Under the pieces are notes generated by a model. The model saw only the letters and a list, made by a program, of their open reading frames with translations. It was not told where the DNA came from and ran no database searches. This document shows, in pieces, positions 10,801-22,683 of a DNA stretch of 64,000 nt. This stretch comes from Ooceraea biroi. Its lineage: Eukaryota > Arthropoda > Insecta > Hymenoptera > Formicidae. The position numbers and the translations under genes are program-made. Location of the stretch: contig NC_039513.1 in assembly GCF_003672135.1 (NCBI RefSeq), positions 1,116,001 to 1,180,000 on the forward strand, written 5' to 3'. Numbering within the stretch: position 1 is the stretch's first letter; each line of letters begins with the position of its first letter.

Positions 10801-11395
10801 AACTTAACCTAACCTTGTGTTACGTCCAGAGCTCCAAACAGATGAACTCGAAAGGAAGGGCGCAACAGAAATCTTCTCTCGTGATTTGTTTGCACTCAGG
10901 CCCCAAAACACGAGTCGAGCCGACCAATGTTATCCGGCTTTAGGGTCAACGACCTGGGGGTCCATAGTTTTAGAACACCCTGTATATATTCGACGACCTC
11001 TAGTCTTTTCTGTAGAGTAAAAATAAGTTGAAGTAGTTTTCCTTGCGTTCTTATATTCAGAAAACAAAATGATGATGAGAAGTCACGTACTGCACTCTTT
11101 TGTAAGTTAAAGAGTAGAAAAACACTTTCAATCAAACACGTTGAAGCGAAATAAGCAGTTATGATAATAAGCATTATGATTTCTATTACGAATATAGAAA
11201 TATAATCAAAGAAATGAATAAAATAAATATAATATTTCAATGTAAAATTAATAATTGATCGGAGTAAATTCAGCGATTTAAAATAAAACGACCTCAACAT
11301 TGTGCATATTAATTGAAAAACTTTGCCAAAACTTGATTTTGATTAAACTATAATGTAAAATTTTTATTTAAAAAATGTTCTGGCATTTCATTGTT
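10801..11395. other. Gene-free AT-rich stretch with one stray TIR end
   Basis: GAACACCCTGTATA at about 10974 is an isolated terminus of the ACAGGGTG type. The rest holds no ORF of credible composition. Confidence 0.4.
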
Positions 11396-11399
11396 GACT

Positions 11400-11930
11400 C
11401 AAGGGAACATTACCCATCCGAAAATTCTAGGTTTGATGAAACTTTATACACATGTAAGGAGGGTTAGTAGATGAGTTTAAAAATGTTTCGTTTTTTAAGC
11501 AATTTTAAGGTGAAACCACGTAGACGGCTTTTGCTTTTCTCGATATATCTCGGAAATTATTCAAAATATCGAAAAATGTTTTATACAAAAGTTTCATGGT
11601 AAAAACGCTTCTATTTAACCGCATCAATAGAATTTTTCAAAAATTTTTGAAAAAATTTTTCCAAAAATTATTTTTAAAACATTTTGTTAAGGTGGTTAAA
11701 TAGGGGCGTTTTTACCATGAAACTTTTGTATAAAACATTTTTCAATATTTTGAATAATTTCAGAGATATATCGAGAAAAGCAAAAAGCCGTCTTACGTTT
11801 GAAGGGTGGTTCATCCCTTAAAACCGTTTTTGGGCCGCTACGAATAATTTCTAAATTCATCTATTAACCCCCCCTACATGTGTATAAAGTTTCATCAAAA
11901 TCAGAATTTTCCACTTCGTGATATTCCCTT
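11400..11930. mobile_element. Foldback element, ~260-bp arms
   Basis: The left arm (about 11400-11680) and right arm (about 11690-11930) are inverted copies sharing GATGAAACTTTATACACATG, TCTCGATATATCTC and TTTTATACAAAAGTTTCATG. The junction is a T/A-rich hairpin. No protein is encoded. Confidence 0.75.
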
Positions 11931-12300
11931 GTAATTCTCTACCTCCAAGAGTAAAGTGCTCTTTACGTGTTTGTCCCGGTAAAGATAAGAGTTGTTCCAG
12001 GTTGTTCTAAGCCCATGTGGTACTGTTCTACATCTTGGTACTGCTCGGGCAACGTTATCGGTTAACAGAGACAAAATAATTCTCTACCTCCAAGAGTAAA
12101 GTGTTCTTTGTTTGTTTGTTCCGGCAAAACTGAGAGTTGTGTCAGGTTGCTCTAAGCCTACTTGTTATTATTCTACATTTTGGTACCGCTGGGCCAACGT
12201 TATCGGTCTATAGAGACAAAGTAATTCTCTACCTCCAAGAGTAAAGTGCTCTTTATATGTTTGTCCCGGCAAAAATAAGAGTTGTTCCAGGTTGTTCTAT
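11931..12300 (+). repeat. 145-bp tandem repeat, ~2.6 copies
   Basis: AATTCTCTACCTCCAAGAG starts at 11933, 12078 and 12223, exactly 145 bp apart, and the following sequence is conserved through GTTGTTCCAGGTTGTTCT. The third copy is partial. Confidence 0.9.
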
Positions 12301-12620
12301 TTGTTTTCAACTTAAATCTGTAATTCGGTGTCTAGAAAATAGCAATAACAGAGATATGTACATTGAAATATCATTTGGGCGCTCTATGCTGTATTTTGCT
12401 GTATCTTTGTAAATACATTTTTTGGAGAATTAATATTTTGGAACAATGTCTAGAACACCTAGAACAATCCAGAACAACAAAAAAATTTGGATTTTTCAAA
12501 AAATGGGTGGGGGGCCACTAAAAAAACGAATTTTTTACCTTTTTCATCGTGTTTTTCAACTTTTTGGTTCGTAACGCTGGAACAAACATAGAACACCTTG
12601 GAACAACAAAAAAAGGTGAA
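12301..12620. other. Gene-free stretch with GAACAACAAAAAAA repeats
   Basis: Two related blocks (about 12441-12510 and 12580-12640) contain GAACACC...GAACAACAAAAAAA followed by CAAAAAATRGGGGG. They look like a short imperfect duplication. No gene is seen. Confidence 0.5.
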
Positions 12621-13591
12621 ATCAAAAAATAGGGGGCTAACTTTATGCACCCGATGCCGCCGGTCCTTCGTGATGAGGCGAACTACCATGCGGGGACCTG
12701 CGTACTGGAGAGCGGTCCTGAGTCTTGGGACGTCGATGGTGTCAGGTCCGAGGAGGAGGGCGAAAGGGGGAAGGGATAAGGTGTACGTAGGGAATAGGTT
12801 TAGGAAACTGTCCTGCAAACCTTGGAGGGATCGTTGGGAACAATCTCTAAGATAATCAACGAAGGGAAAGCTGCACTGAACCTCTCCGTGATTATTTGTA
12901 CTGAAGGTGTCGGAGAAGAAATGTGGGAATCTGGATACTCTTCGAAATCCTCTGTGGGGATCGGAAAATACCAGTGGGAAGAAGCCACAGGAGAAGAAGA
13001 GGGGGACAATCGGGGAAAAGTGGATGGTGAAACACGGGTGGAAGAGGGTGACGAAACGGAATTGTGAATGGTACATAAGGGGGAGTTGGAGAGAGAAAAA
13101 TAACAAGATGACGACGGGGAAGTGGGACGAGAATGAGACCTAGGGGACAGAGAAGATGGCAAGAAGAAGACGAAGAAGATGAAGAAGATGAAGAAGACAA
13201 TGAGGAAGAAGAAGAGGAAATAGAAGAAGACGGCGATGAAGGTCGGGTTGGAAAGTCAAGATTCCGGATAGATACGGAAGAAGAGGACGATGGTGATAAC
13301 GATCATGAAGGTGAGTTAATTATGCGGACAGAGGAAGAAGAGCGTGAAGAAGAAACGACCGAGGGTGATGAAGGGCGGGAAGGAGAGTCAATGATTAGGA
13401 CAGATGAAGACGCGGAAGATAAAGCGGGGGAAGATACGCGACAGAAGGACCGCGGTATGGCGTTGGTCTTCTTGCGGGCGGTTCGCTTCCTGATGCCTGC
13501 TCAAATGTTGCCGTATAGTAGACTTCAAAGGAGTCCCGCAACAGGAGTGGCACTCCTAGTTTCGCGCGTTCTTTTGACGGAAGTCACTTAA
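12621..13591 (+). other. Purine-rich region with unrecognised open frames
   Basis: This segment is GC- and purine-rich on the plus strand. The longest plus frame (13133-13591) begins with an Asp/Glu tract and ends in ordinary composition; 12598-12855 is Arg-rich. Minus-strand frames are Pro/Ser/Leu-rich mirror images. No domain is recognisable. It could be the 5' part of a purine-rich non-LTR retrotransposon like the one at 22990-26650, but I found no diagnostic motif. Treat it as uncharacterised. Confidence 0.3.
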
Positions 13592-13822
13592 AAGGGACAA
13601 ACGGAGTGAGTTAAAGGATTAACCGATGGATAAAATCCAGCGGTAGAAAGAAAAGGAAGAAAGAATAAGACATAGGGAGAGTGAAGTGAGAGTCGGTGAA
13701 GATAAAAATGATAACAAATAAAAGAAAGAAGGGAGAGAAAGGAAAAGGGCACCAAACCAAGAATAACGAAAGGTTCGCTTACTTGTAATGTTCTACTCGG
13801 TATGTTCTTTGAATGCTGATTT
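13592..13822. other. Purine-rich gene-free stretch
   Basis: GAAAG-rich DNA continues from the preceding segment. No ORF or repeat was recognised. Confidence 0.35.
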
Positions 13823-13960
13823 GTTTGCTGTCGTCCCGGAACAGAGAGCCAGAGCGTGCGGGTTGTTGTGCTGGCGTTAATTCGATTTTTGCCGATGTCC
13901 CGGAACAGGAAGCCAGAGACCGTGCGGGTTGTTTTGCTGGCACTGATTCGACTTTTAATT
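13823..13960 (+). repeat. 64-bp tandem duplication
   Basis: GTCCCGGAACAG occurs at 13833 and 13897, followed each time by AGCCAGAG and GTGCGGGTTGTT. There are two diverged copies. Confidence 0.8.
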
Positions 13961-14519
13961 ATCGACTTGTCAAGTGAGCGCACTTAATGAAGGATATTTG
14001 ACACTCTGTCAAGTAAATGAAACTCCCGCACAAGATAACTGATGTCTGGATACTGACTGCAGGGAGGTTGTCATCTTTTTTATATGGGAGGAATGGTGTA
14101 GGAGAGGGATATTCTTTTTTCGGAAACTATTTTCGGTTGCAACTGGACATCCGTCGCGGTAATTAAGCCGGTATCGACAGATGGGTCTATGAGGTTCTAA
14201 TCCTTTGTTAGCCATAGATCCATCGTTCCGGCCGCGACGTTACCGAGACGTTCGTTTTCATAAGCCGGATACGTTTTTAACTGAAAGTCTCGTGCCCGGC
14301 CGGACACGTGTGCCAGAACTCGCGGTTCTTGTGAGAGTATTCGCCCAGGCATCAGCTATATCATTTCCTTTTCTAGGAACAGGGATAATCTCTCACTGCG
14401 GTCGCGAGGTCTCCGGCTACACGCGACCGAACTTATCGCGATGCGAGACATTGTCCGTTAAATTATTTTTAGATCACTTAGTATATTCTTTTGGAAGAGT
14501 GGAACCATAGAGTTTGCTG
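13961..14519. other. Gene-free stretch
   Basis: Mixed-composition DNA with short open frames of unconvincing composition and no recognised repeat partner. Confidence 0.35.
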
Positions 14520-14665
14520 GACGTAACACTTGAATGGTGTACAAATAAACGGTGTGCAACTTTACAATAACCAATTTTGCGGAGTCCAAATGAACGATGT
14601 CCTACTTTGTAGTGTCAAAATAAACGGTGTCCAACTTTGCAGTGTTCAACTGAACGGTATCCAAT
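14520..14665 (+). repeat. Degenerate ~30-bp tandem repeat
   Basis: The phrase AACGGTGTCCAACTTTGCAGTG and variants recur four to five times at roughly 30-bp spacing. It is diverged and non-coding. Confidence 0.7.
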
Positions 14666-14834
14666 TGGGATATACTTCCGAAAGGCCCCCATAAGATAGC
14701 GAGCTGAAATTATAGTGATACTCTCCTCTACACATATAAATACACATATAAATAAATATAAAATATCGGTCCCGGCAATTCAACGGAAGTTGAATTTTAA
14801 GACTTTTGCCCCTCTCTCTGTACCCTCTTACCGC

Positions 14835-15220
14835 AAAAACCTAACCTGACTTAACCTAAACTAACTGAACCGCCAACACGAAGATTGTAGAATCATGGTC
14901 ATCACATGGGTGATATTGGATGAGTGGAACTTTTACTTTTGCATACTTCCTAGTGATTAGACACATTGGTAAATCTTTACTATAGCGAGCACTTCGTCGA
15001 TGACTTTGACCTTGATATATGTTAAGATCAATGTCCTGAGTACCTTTCAAAAGGTTTTAGTTGGTGATCATTGTTTATTAAAAAGTTATTAACAAAAGAA
15101 TTTTACTGCTTTTGCACGAATTTTCAGCTGTTCACGCGAAAGAAAGAGTTATAGATTGAGTCAGTTCAGTTTAGGTTACTTTAGATTAGATTAGGTTATG
15201 TTAGTTTAGGTTAGATTTTT
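14835..15220. mobile_element. Foldback element with TTAGG-like arms
   Basis: CCTAACCT/TTAACCTAAAC near 14838-14865 and TTTAGGTTACTTTAG...TTAGGTTAG near 15166-15214 face each other. Between them lie TTTGACCTTGATATATGTTA and a block (about 15045-15095) nearly identical to 30280-30325 (CATTGTTTATTAAAAAGTTA). It is the second member of the element family at 30216-30485 and encodes no protein. Confidence 0.65.
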
Positions 15221-15330
15221 GTGGGGAAGGAGTACAGGAAAGGGGCTCCGCCCACACGGCATAAAACACTGGAATTTGTAAATCTATAAAAGATCTATAT
15301 ATATGAATAGACGAAATGTGTACTTCATTA

Positions 15331-16880
15331 TACAGGGTGTTTCAGAGCGACCGTATCAGGCTCATTCTTCGAAAAATATGCATTTTCATGAAAAATGTTT
15401 TATACAAAAGTTGTAGGATTTTAAGGGGCGCATTACGTAGTAGTATTGGTATGACCTTGAATGGCATTGTTAAAGATACATGAAGGTCACCTTCAATTTC
15501 TTAAATGGAACCCCCTTTTTTATTGCATATTCTGATTTTCCGTCGAAAAGTAAGTAACTTTTGTTCGAAACATTTTTTTTAAAAACGTCCTCCTTATCCA
15601 GAAAACTTAGGTTCAACCTTTGGTGGACCAATGATAATAACTCGCTTTATAACAGATACTGAAGTTGTTTGTTAGTATTTTACTGTTTACCGTCAGCATT
15701 AGCATTACGTAGTAGTATTGGTATGAATGACCTTGAATGACGTTGTTACAGTTACGTGAAGGTCACCTTCACTTTCTTAAATGAAAATCCTAATTTTTCA
15801 TTGCATATTCTTGTAGCTGACCTTGAGAGCTTTACAAAACACTATAATAAAATATTTCTTTGTTAAATACTTTTCGAGTTATGAGGCCTGAAAGTTACAG
15901 TATCGCCGGTATCATATTAGCATTACCCAAGGTGTACCGCGTGGAGGTTGCACGGTCGGATTTACACCTCGTGTGTGCGTGTGTGTGTGCGTGCGTGCGC
16001 GCGTGCGTGTGTGTGTGTGTGTGTGTGTACGCGTGTGCTTTAGTTGAGGAAGTGTTCAAATTGATCTCCGTCTGCTGCTTGACAATGGCCTAGCCGTAGA
16101 TAAAAATTATTTAAAACACACACACACACACTCATGCACGCACAGCAGAGAAGGTTTGGAGTCATTAAATACTACGGGAGTGACGAACCGTGGGGTCCTT
16201 ATCTCTGCTGTGCCCCCCCCTCCCAACACATGCGCGCTCGAGGTGTAAATCCGACCGTGCAACCTCCACGCGGTACACCTTGGGTAATGCTAATGTGATA
16301 CCGGCGATACTGTAACTTTCAGGCCTCATAACTCGAAAAGTATTTAACAAAGAAATATTTTATTATAGTGTTTTGTAAAGCTCTCAAGGTCAGCTACAAG
16401 AATATGCAATGAAAAATTAGGATTTTCATTTAAGAAAGTGAAGGTGACCTTCACGTAACTGTAACAATGTCATTCAAGGTCATTCATACCAATACTACTA
16501 CGTAATGCTAATGCTGACGGTAAACAGTAAAATACTAACAAACAACTTCAGTATCTGTTATAAAGCGAGTTATTATCATTGGTCCGCCAAAGGTTGAACC
16601 TAAGTTTTCTGGATAAGGAGGACGTTTTTAAAAAAAATGTTTCGAACAAAAGTTACTTACTTTTCGACGGGAAATCAGAATATGCAATAAAAAAAGGGGG
16701 TTCCATTTAAGAAATTGAAGGTGACCTTCATGTATCTTTAACAATGCCATTCAAGGTCATACCAATACTACTACGTAATGCGCCCCTTAAAACCCTACAA
16801 CTTTTGTATAAAACATTTTTCATGAAAATGCATATTTTTCGAAGAAAGAGCCTGATACTGTCGCTCTGAAACACCTTGTA
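15331..16880. mobile_element. 1.55-kb near-perfect palindrome, TA-flanked
   Basis: The ends read TACAGGGTGTTTCAGAGCGA and CGCTCTGAAACACCTTGTA. The arms, about 640 bp each, differ at only a few positions. Each arm contains two successive versions of the AAGGTCACCTTC core, so the arm is itself a duplication. The roughly 250-bp centre holds GT/GCGT and CA microsatellites and a short C run. The paired short ORFs at 15860 and 16165 are mirror copies from the arms and are not genes. This fits a mariner-type non-autonomous element. Confidence 0.85.
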
Positions 16881-18016
16881 TACAGGGTGGGGCAATAACT
16901 ATTACCACCTTAAATATCTTCTAATTTATAATGTCCAGAGGAAAATTTATGTAATCAAAATTATACTGTACGAAGGGGGCTAACATATGGCGATAATAAT
17001 TTTTGTCCTGGTGGAGGCGCTTCGAAGATATCAAGGTCACCTTCAGTTTTTTTAATAAGTTCGGTATGTTTTTTTTCCATAATTTTATAGAGGAGCTTAA
17101 AACAAGTACGGAACTCATGACACAAAATTATTGAACAAGATTAAATGTAAATGAAAACGATAAAAAATACATTTTTATATTAAATGAAATTTACGTTTAA
17201 AAGATGTACGAAATGACGCTTTATTAGTATGTTTTGTCGGAATGTTTTGATTTTGACATTCTTCATAAATGAGGATCAACTTGTTCTTCAAACGGATACA
17301 TTGATGAAAATAAATAGGATTTTAAATGTTCGACGCGAAGGCTGAGTGCGATTAGGATATCGTTCAGCGTATAAATTTTGCGCTCTCACTGAATTTTTTT
17401 GACATTCTCCATAAATGAGATCATTCTCTATCATGTCGACTTGTTCTTCAAATGAATACATCTTACACGATTGACTTATCTATCGATACTACTTTTTATG
17501 TTTATCTTATCCTGTAAACTTATTAAGATGGCCTTTAAAGGGTCTTTGTTTTCATTGAAATAAGTTTACGTCACTATTAATTTTCATCGATGTATCCTTT
17601 TGAAGAACAAGTTGATCCTCATTTATGAGGAATGTCAAAATCAAAACATTCCGACAAAACATACTAATAAAGCGTCATTTCGTACATCTTTTAAACGTAA
17701 ATTTCATTTAATATAAAAATGTATTTTTATATTATTATCGTTTTCATTTACATTTAATCTTGTTCAATAATTTTGTGTCATGAGTTCCGTACTTGTTTTA
17801 AGCTCCTCTATAAAATTATGGAAAAAAAACATACCGAACCTATTAAAAAAATGAAGGTGACCTTGATATCTTCGAAGCGTCTCCACCAGGACAAAAATTA
17901 TTATCGCCATATGTTAGCCCCCTTCGTACAGTATAATTTTGATTACATAAATTTTCCTCTGGACCTTATAAATTAGAAGATATTTAAGGTGGTAATAGTT
18001 ATTACCCCACCCTGTA
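16881..18016. mobile_element. 1.1-kb palindrome joined to the previous one at TA
   Basis: TACAGGGTGGGGCAATAACT at the left mirrors AGTTATTACCCCACCCTGTA at the right. The arms are about 430 bp and nearly identical; the spacer is about 280 bp. Each arm has ATCAAGGTCACCTTCA or its complement. The left TA directly follows the right end of the preceding element, so one element inserted at the TA edge of the other. The spacer resembles 41600-41680 (GATATCGTTCAGCGTATAAA). Confidence 0.85.
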
Positions 18017-18069
18017 TAGTCATTACTTATTACACAATCCAATAAAATTAGCAAATTTTATTAATTAAC

Positions 18070-18603
18070 CTTTTGTTTTATTATTACTATCTCTTCTAAT
18101 TTACGATTCACATTTTCGTGCAATACGTTTTCAATTAATTCATACTCTCTCAAAATAATATATTCTTGACGAATTGTCGATAAAAATAAATTAATATAAA
18201 TGCTTTCGGCAACGATGTCCAATCTATTGTGTTTTAATTCGTCTAATGTTTTGTTTATATTCTCGTAACTATTTTCTGTGTATTTTAATATGCAATCTTG
18301 CTCGTATATTTTCCGAAGCATACGAGAAGTTTTTATTTCTCGATTCCATGGACTATCAACGTGGCTCAGATGAAATAATACGATATTATCTTGTGCGATG
18401 GATTGGATGTTTAATTCTCTTTCTGTAATGGAGAATAGGATTAATGGCTGTTCATTAGAAATTTGTATATGTTTTAAGAATTCTTCATCCAATAGTAACA
18501 CTTCATATTCTTTGTCGGAACAAATGGCAATTTGTTCTGGAATAGATAGTCTTCTTCGTTGTGTAGTTTTAGCTCTGTCCACCTTCAATGTATATTTTTG
18601 AAT
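18070..18603 (-). CDS. Internal exon of a coiled-coil host gene, CFAP43/44-like
   Basis: This is a 178-codon uninterrupted minus-strand frame bounded by a good acceptor (TTTACACTTACAG at 18604-18616) and a donor (CAAAAG|GTTAAT at 18070/18069); both junctions are phase 0. The protein is acidic/basic mixed, Leu-, Glu- and Lys-rich, with coiled-coil-like heptads in its last 100 residues (ENINKTLDELKHNRLD, ILREYELIENVLHENV). Base use and splice signals set it apart from the surrounding transposons. The pattern recalls the C-terminal coiled coils of cilia- and flagella-associated WD-repeat proteins CFAP43/CFAP44, which act in the axoneme. That family assignment is from memory of the pattern and is tentative. 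It probably lies downstream of the exon at 32688-32879. Confidence 0.6.
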
Positions 18604-18639
18604 CTGTAAGTGTAAAGCGTTTTATCTCATTACACACAT

Positions 18640-18775
18640 GTGTAATATATTAATAGTTATATGTATAACGTACATATTACGTTATACATATAATCATTAA
18701 TTTTATAATAAAGTATATACTTATTTTATAATTATTGCATAATTATATGTTTTACTATTATCTAATTTTTTATAT
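18640..18775. other. AT-rich stretch with an ATAACGT palindrome
   Basis: TATATGTATAACGTACATAT and its inverted repeat form a short hairpin near 18658-18695. Otherwise it is AT-rich and gene-free. Confidence 0.5.
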
Positions 18776-19345
18776 ACAGGGTGCGACAAAAGTCTGAATA
18801 CAGTTTAATATCTCAAACAATACAATTTCGAAAAAGTTTTATGCCCGGTTTCTTCATACTTCTCAATAGCTATCTTCCAGATAACTAAAAATTTATTTTC
18901 TTCATTGAAACCTCTGATTACGTATTTAACGGATAGCTATTCTTCATATTACTCAGTTTTGACACAAAGTGTCTAGAATGTTATTATAAAGTATATGTTT
19001 TCTTCACCATTGTAACCTGACATATTCTGTCAGGTTATAAAGGTGAGGAAAACTTATTCTACGAGATATCTTTTGGATAAAGTTATCGAGAGGTGAAGAA
19101 ATTGGGCCTTAGACAAAAGTTGTAAGGTTTGAAAAGACGCAATGGTAATATCAGTTTGACCTTAGTTACTAAGGTCAAGTCAAGGTCAATTTTACTTTTT
19201 TTAATGGAAACCCCCATTTTTTATTGCCTATTCTTATAGCTTTCCTCGAGAGCTTTTCAAAACACTATACTGAAGTATCTTTTCACTAAATACATTTTGA
19301 GTTATGAGGCTTAAAAGTTGAAAAACCGCCGGCATTAACGCCTTG
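18776..19345. mobile_element. Partial element of the ACAGGGTG family
   Basis: It begins ATACAGGGTGCGACAAAAGT. The family core appears at 19120-19330 (AAAGTTGTAAGGTTTGAAAAG, GTCAAGGTCAATTTTACTTT, ATTTTGAGTTATGAGGC). An internal imperfect hairpin occupies about 18880-19080. The right end is missing. Confidence 0.65.
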
Positions 19346-20204
19346 TCTGTGTGATGTATGTATGCGCACGTATGTAGATAACTGACAAGGAAAATATCCC
19401 AGGTGTCCCTCTCCGATTTGAATGAAACTTGGTGGGTTTGTAGAGGGGGTCAAAATATTCGATCCGTGTTTTTTTTATTGGCAACGAAACATGTTTAAGG
19501 GGTGAAATCAACCCTCGAAAATCGATGAAATTTTCGTTTTTTGGTTATAACTTCTAAACGAAGCATGATAGCGCAATTTTGTAAATATACAAAATGTACA
19601 GAATTTCGAAAGCTATCTACCGGCATAAAACTTAATTTTTTTGCATAAAACATACGAGTTCTAGAACTCAACATTTTTATTTTTCCACTAATAAACGTGA
19701 AATATTTTCTAGTGGAGAGGTTTTATTTATAAGAAAACGTGTAATAATGCATTTTTGTTCCTACATGTTAGAAAAAATCAAAAATATATTTTAACTATGC
19801 ATGAGTAGCGAACTTGCAAGCTGCAGTGGCGTCGCACGTCGACCATGTTGCGCGTATTATCATTAGCGAATACGAATTCACTAATGTGCATTAGTTGCGT
19901 GATGATCAAGTTATTAAACGGTGGAATATTCGAAAAGGCGAAAACAATTAAACCAAGATATAGAGTAATTGAAATTTAATACGCAAAACAGCTATAGGTG
20001 GCCAATAAAGACATTCATCACAGCGGAATTCACTATGGCATAATAATATGTTTTTCAGATGCATATTTTAATCGCGACACTGGCAATATCTGATGGTCAG
20101 ATATATATTTTTTTAAGATAACCCCGATGTAACGCCAGGAAGAAACCAAATAATCAATAATTATCACGACTAAACTGGCAATTTATTGGTGGAAAACGCA
20201 CAAC

Positions 20205-20234
20205 GTTTCGATCGCAATTTCGATCCTTATCAAG
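20205..20234 (-). ncRNA. Penelope terminal hairpin block, left
   Basis: On the minus strand CTTGATAAG, the stem GATCG/CGATC and GAAACG occur in sequence, as in the other Penelope ends. It is a degenerate hammerhead-like arrangement; the CUGANGA core is not fully matched. Confidence 0.4.
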
Positions 20235-20454
20235 TGCAAATACAATGTAAAATCTCTTTCTACAACAAACATGTAACAAACATATAATATAATGTTAGTA
20301 AACTTGAATAAAAGGAAAAAAATATAATTACAATTGAACAACGTACTGTCGAAAAGAAATTCAAAAGACGAGGTGAAAGACACGGAGGACTTGTAGAGAC
20401 CACATCCATGATGTGTGGAAAGTCACAAACAAGTGACACCAAGTACAAAACAAG

Positions 20455-21229
20455 TTACATATTTGCCAGAACGGTATCATAAATGCGAGGCAGGTTTTCA
20501 ATGTCCGTCTGAAGGTTGATCGCATTATTGTGTCTTCTAATGAAAACCATTTCAGCGGTCTCCCTCTTTCTTCGCTTATGTTCACAATGCAAAATTTTAA
20601 CATTGGTCCAATCGAAGTTGTGATCGTTATGCGTTCTGTGCTTGCTGACAACAGACCAAGAACTTTCTTCCTTACGTATGTCTAATTGATGTTCTCTGAT
20701 TCTAGTGTTTAAATGTCGCTTGGTCTGGCCTATGTAGCAAGCATCGCAATCCATATACATTCAATTTGGTATACGACCTCTGTTTTTTCACCTTTCGGAA
20801 CCTTGTCTTTACCTAACTTAACAAGTGAATCTAGCTTTTTATAAACTGTGTAGACTGTGTTAACTTGAAAGCTTTTAAGGATATTAAAGATAGTCTCGCT
20901 TATACCTTGAATGTATGGAATGCAAACAAAACTTTTGTTATTATTGTCAGTCCTTTTGGAGTCATTGTTACAATTACTACGTTCCACTGTGTTGTCATTC
21001 CTAAAACAACCTCTACGCCTGAGTGTGTTCAGTCTATTATTTACATGTTTGTTGATAAAGTCGAGTGGATAACAATTATCTGACAACATAGATTTGACCA
21101 TTTTGAATATTATCCTCATGGAATCTCCTGTCTGACAGTAAAATGGCCCGATCTATTAAACCCGTGACAACACTAATCTTATGTGACCACGGGTTGTTCG
21201 CGAAATAATTAGTGTATCGGCCCGAGAAG
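20455..21229 (-). pseudogene. Penelope-like element 2, left copy (RT thumb to GIY-YIG)
   Basis: The frame starts inside the RT thumb (GRYTNYFANN near 21212), continues through DRAILLSDRRFHEDN, shifts near 21110 into SDNCYPLDFINKHVNNRL, and shifts again near 20750 before the GIY-YIG domain CYIGQTKRHLNTRIREHQLD. It ends at 20455 with a normal Penelope C terminus (NLPRIYDTVLANM). The palm and fingers are absent. The second frameshift is also present in the right copy, so it predates the inverted duplication. Confidence 0.85.
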
Positions 21230-21913
21230 CAGTTTATAAAAAGCTAGATTCACTTGTTAAGTTAGGTAAAGACAAGGTTCCGAAAGGTGAAAAAACAGAG
21301 GTCGTATACCAAATTGAATGTATATGGATTGCGATGCTTGCTACATAGGCCAGACCAAGCGACATTTAAACACTAGAATCAGAGAACATCAATTAGACAT
21401 ACGTAAGGAAGAAAGTTCTTGGTCTGTTGTCAGCAAGCACAGAACGCATAACGATCACAACTTCGATTGGACCAATGTTAAAATTTTGCATTGTGAACAT
21501 AAGCGAAGAAAGAGGGAGACCGCTGAAATGGTTTTCATTAGAAGACACAATAATGCGATCAACCTTCAGACGGACATTGAAAACCTGCCTCGCATTTATG
21601 ATACCGTTCTGGCAAATATGTAACTTGTTTTGTACTTGGTGTCACTTGTTTGTGACTTTCCACACATCATGGATGTGGTCTCTACAAGTCCTCCGTGTCT
21701 TTCACCTCGTCTTTTGAATTTCTTTTCGACAGTACGTTGTTCAATTGTAATTATATTTTTTTCCTTTTATTCAAGTTTACTAACATTATATTATATGTTT
21801 GTTACATGTTTGTTGTAGAAAGAGATTTTACATTGTATTTGCACTTGATAAGGATCGAAATTGCGATCGAAACGTTGTGCGTTTTCCACCAATAAATTGC
21901 CAGTTTAGTCGTG
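21230..21913 (+). pseudogene. Penelope-like element 2, right (inverted) copy
   Basis: This is a mirror image of 20165-20848. It starts in the linker (KKLDSLVKLGKDKVPKGEK), carries the same frameshift near 21320, then the GIY-YIG domain at 21318-21623, followed by the Penelope 3' end. It is even shorter than the left copy. Confidence 0.85.
21844..21873 (+). ncRNA. Penelope terminal hairpin block, right
   Basis: Inverted copy of 20205-20234, identical as read. Confidence 0.4.
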
Positions 21914-22683
21914 ATAATTATTGATTATTTGGTTTCTTCCTGGCGTTACATCGGGGTTATCTTAAAAAAATATATATCTGACCATTAGATATTGCCAGTG
22001 TCGCGATTAAAATATGCATCTGAAAAACATATTATTATGCCATAGTGAATTCCGCTGTGATGAATGTCTTTATTGGCCACCTATAGCTGTTTTGCGTATT
22101 AAATTTCAATTACTCTATATCTTGATTTAATTGTTTTCGCCTTTTCGAATATTCCACCGTTTAATAACTTGATCATCACGCAACTAATGCACATTAGTGA
22201 ATTCGTATTCGCTAATGATAATACGCGCAACATGGTCGACGTGCGACGCCACTGCAGCTTGCAAGTTCGCTACTCATGCATAGTTAAAATATATTTTTGA
22301 TTTTTTCTAACATGTAGGAACAAAAATGCATTATTACACGTTTTCTTATAAATAAAACCTCTCCACTAGAAAATATTTCACGTTTATTAGTGGAAAAATA
22401 AAAATGTTGAGTTCTAGAACTCGTATGTTTTATGCAAAAAAATTAAGTTTTATGCCGGTAGATAGCTTTCGAAATTCTGTACATTTTGTATATTTACAAA
22501 ATTGCGCTATCATGCTTCGTTTAGAAGTTATAACCGAAAAACGAAAATTTCATCGATTTTCGAGGGTTGATTTCACCCCTTAAACATGTTTCGTTGCCAA
22601 TAAAAAAAACACGGATCGAATATTTTGACCCCCTCTACAAACCCACCAAGTTTCATTCAAATCGGAGAGGGACACCTAGAATA

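Larger units (their letters stand above)
19395..22683. repeat. 3.3-kb inverted duplication with ~1.45-kb arms
   Basis: Positions x and 42078-x are complementary from about 19395/22683 inward to about 20848/21230. The symmetry constant does not shift over most of the arms, and I noticed only a few mismatches (for example near 20093 and 19953). Each arm carries a Penelope 3' part plus about 770 bp of flanking repeat DNA, including sequence ending in CCTTGT next to a TGAGTGAGTGAG tract on the right. The spacer (20849-21229) is present once. Confidence 0.9.

Noticed and set aside
12459..13200. Large minus-strand ORFs of 102-215 codons, Pro/Ser/Phe-rich
   Set aside because: They mirror a purine-rich plus strand, overlap each other and carry no recognisable domain.
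15860..16350. Two ORFs with the same N-terminal 38 residues
   Set aside because: They are mirror copies from the two arms of a palindrome, not paralogous genes.
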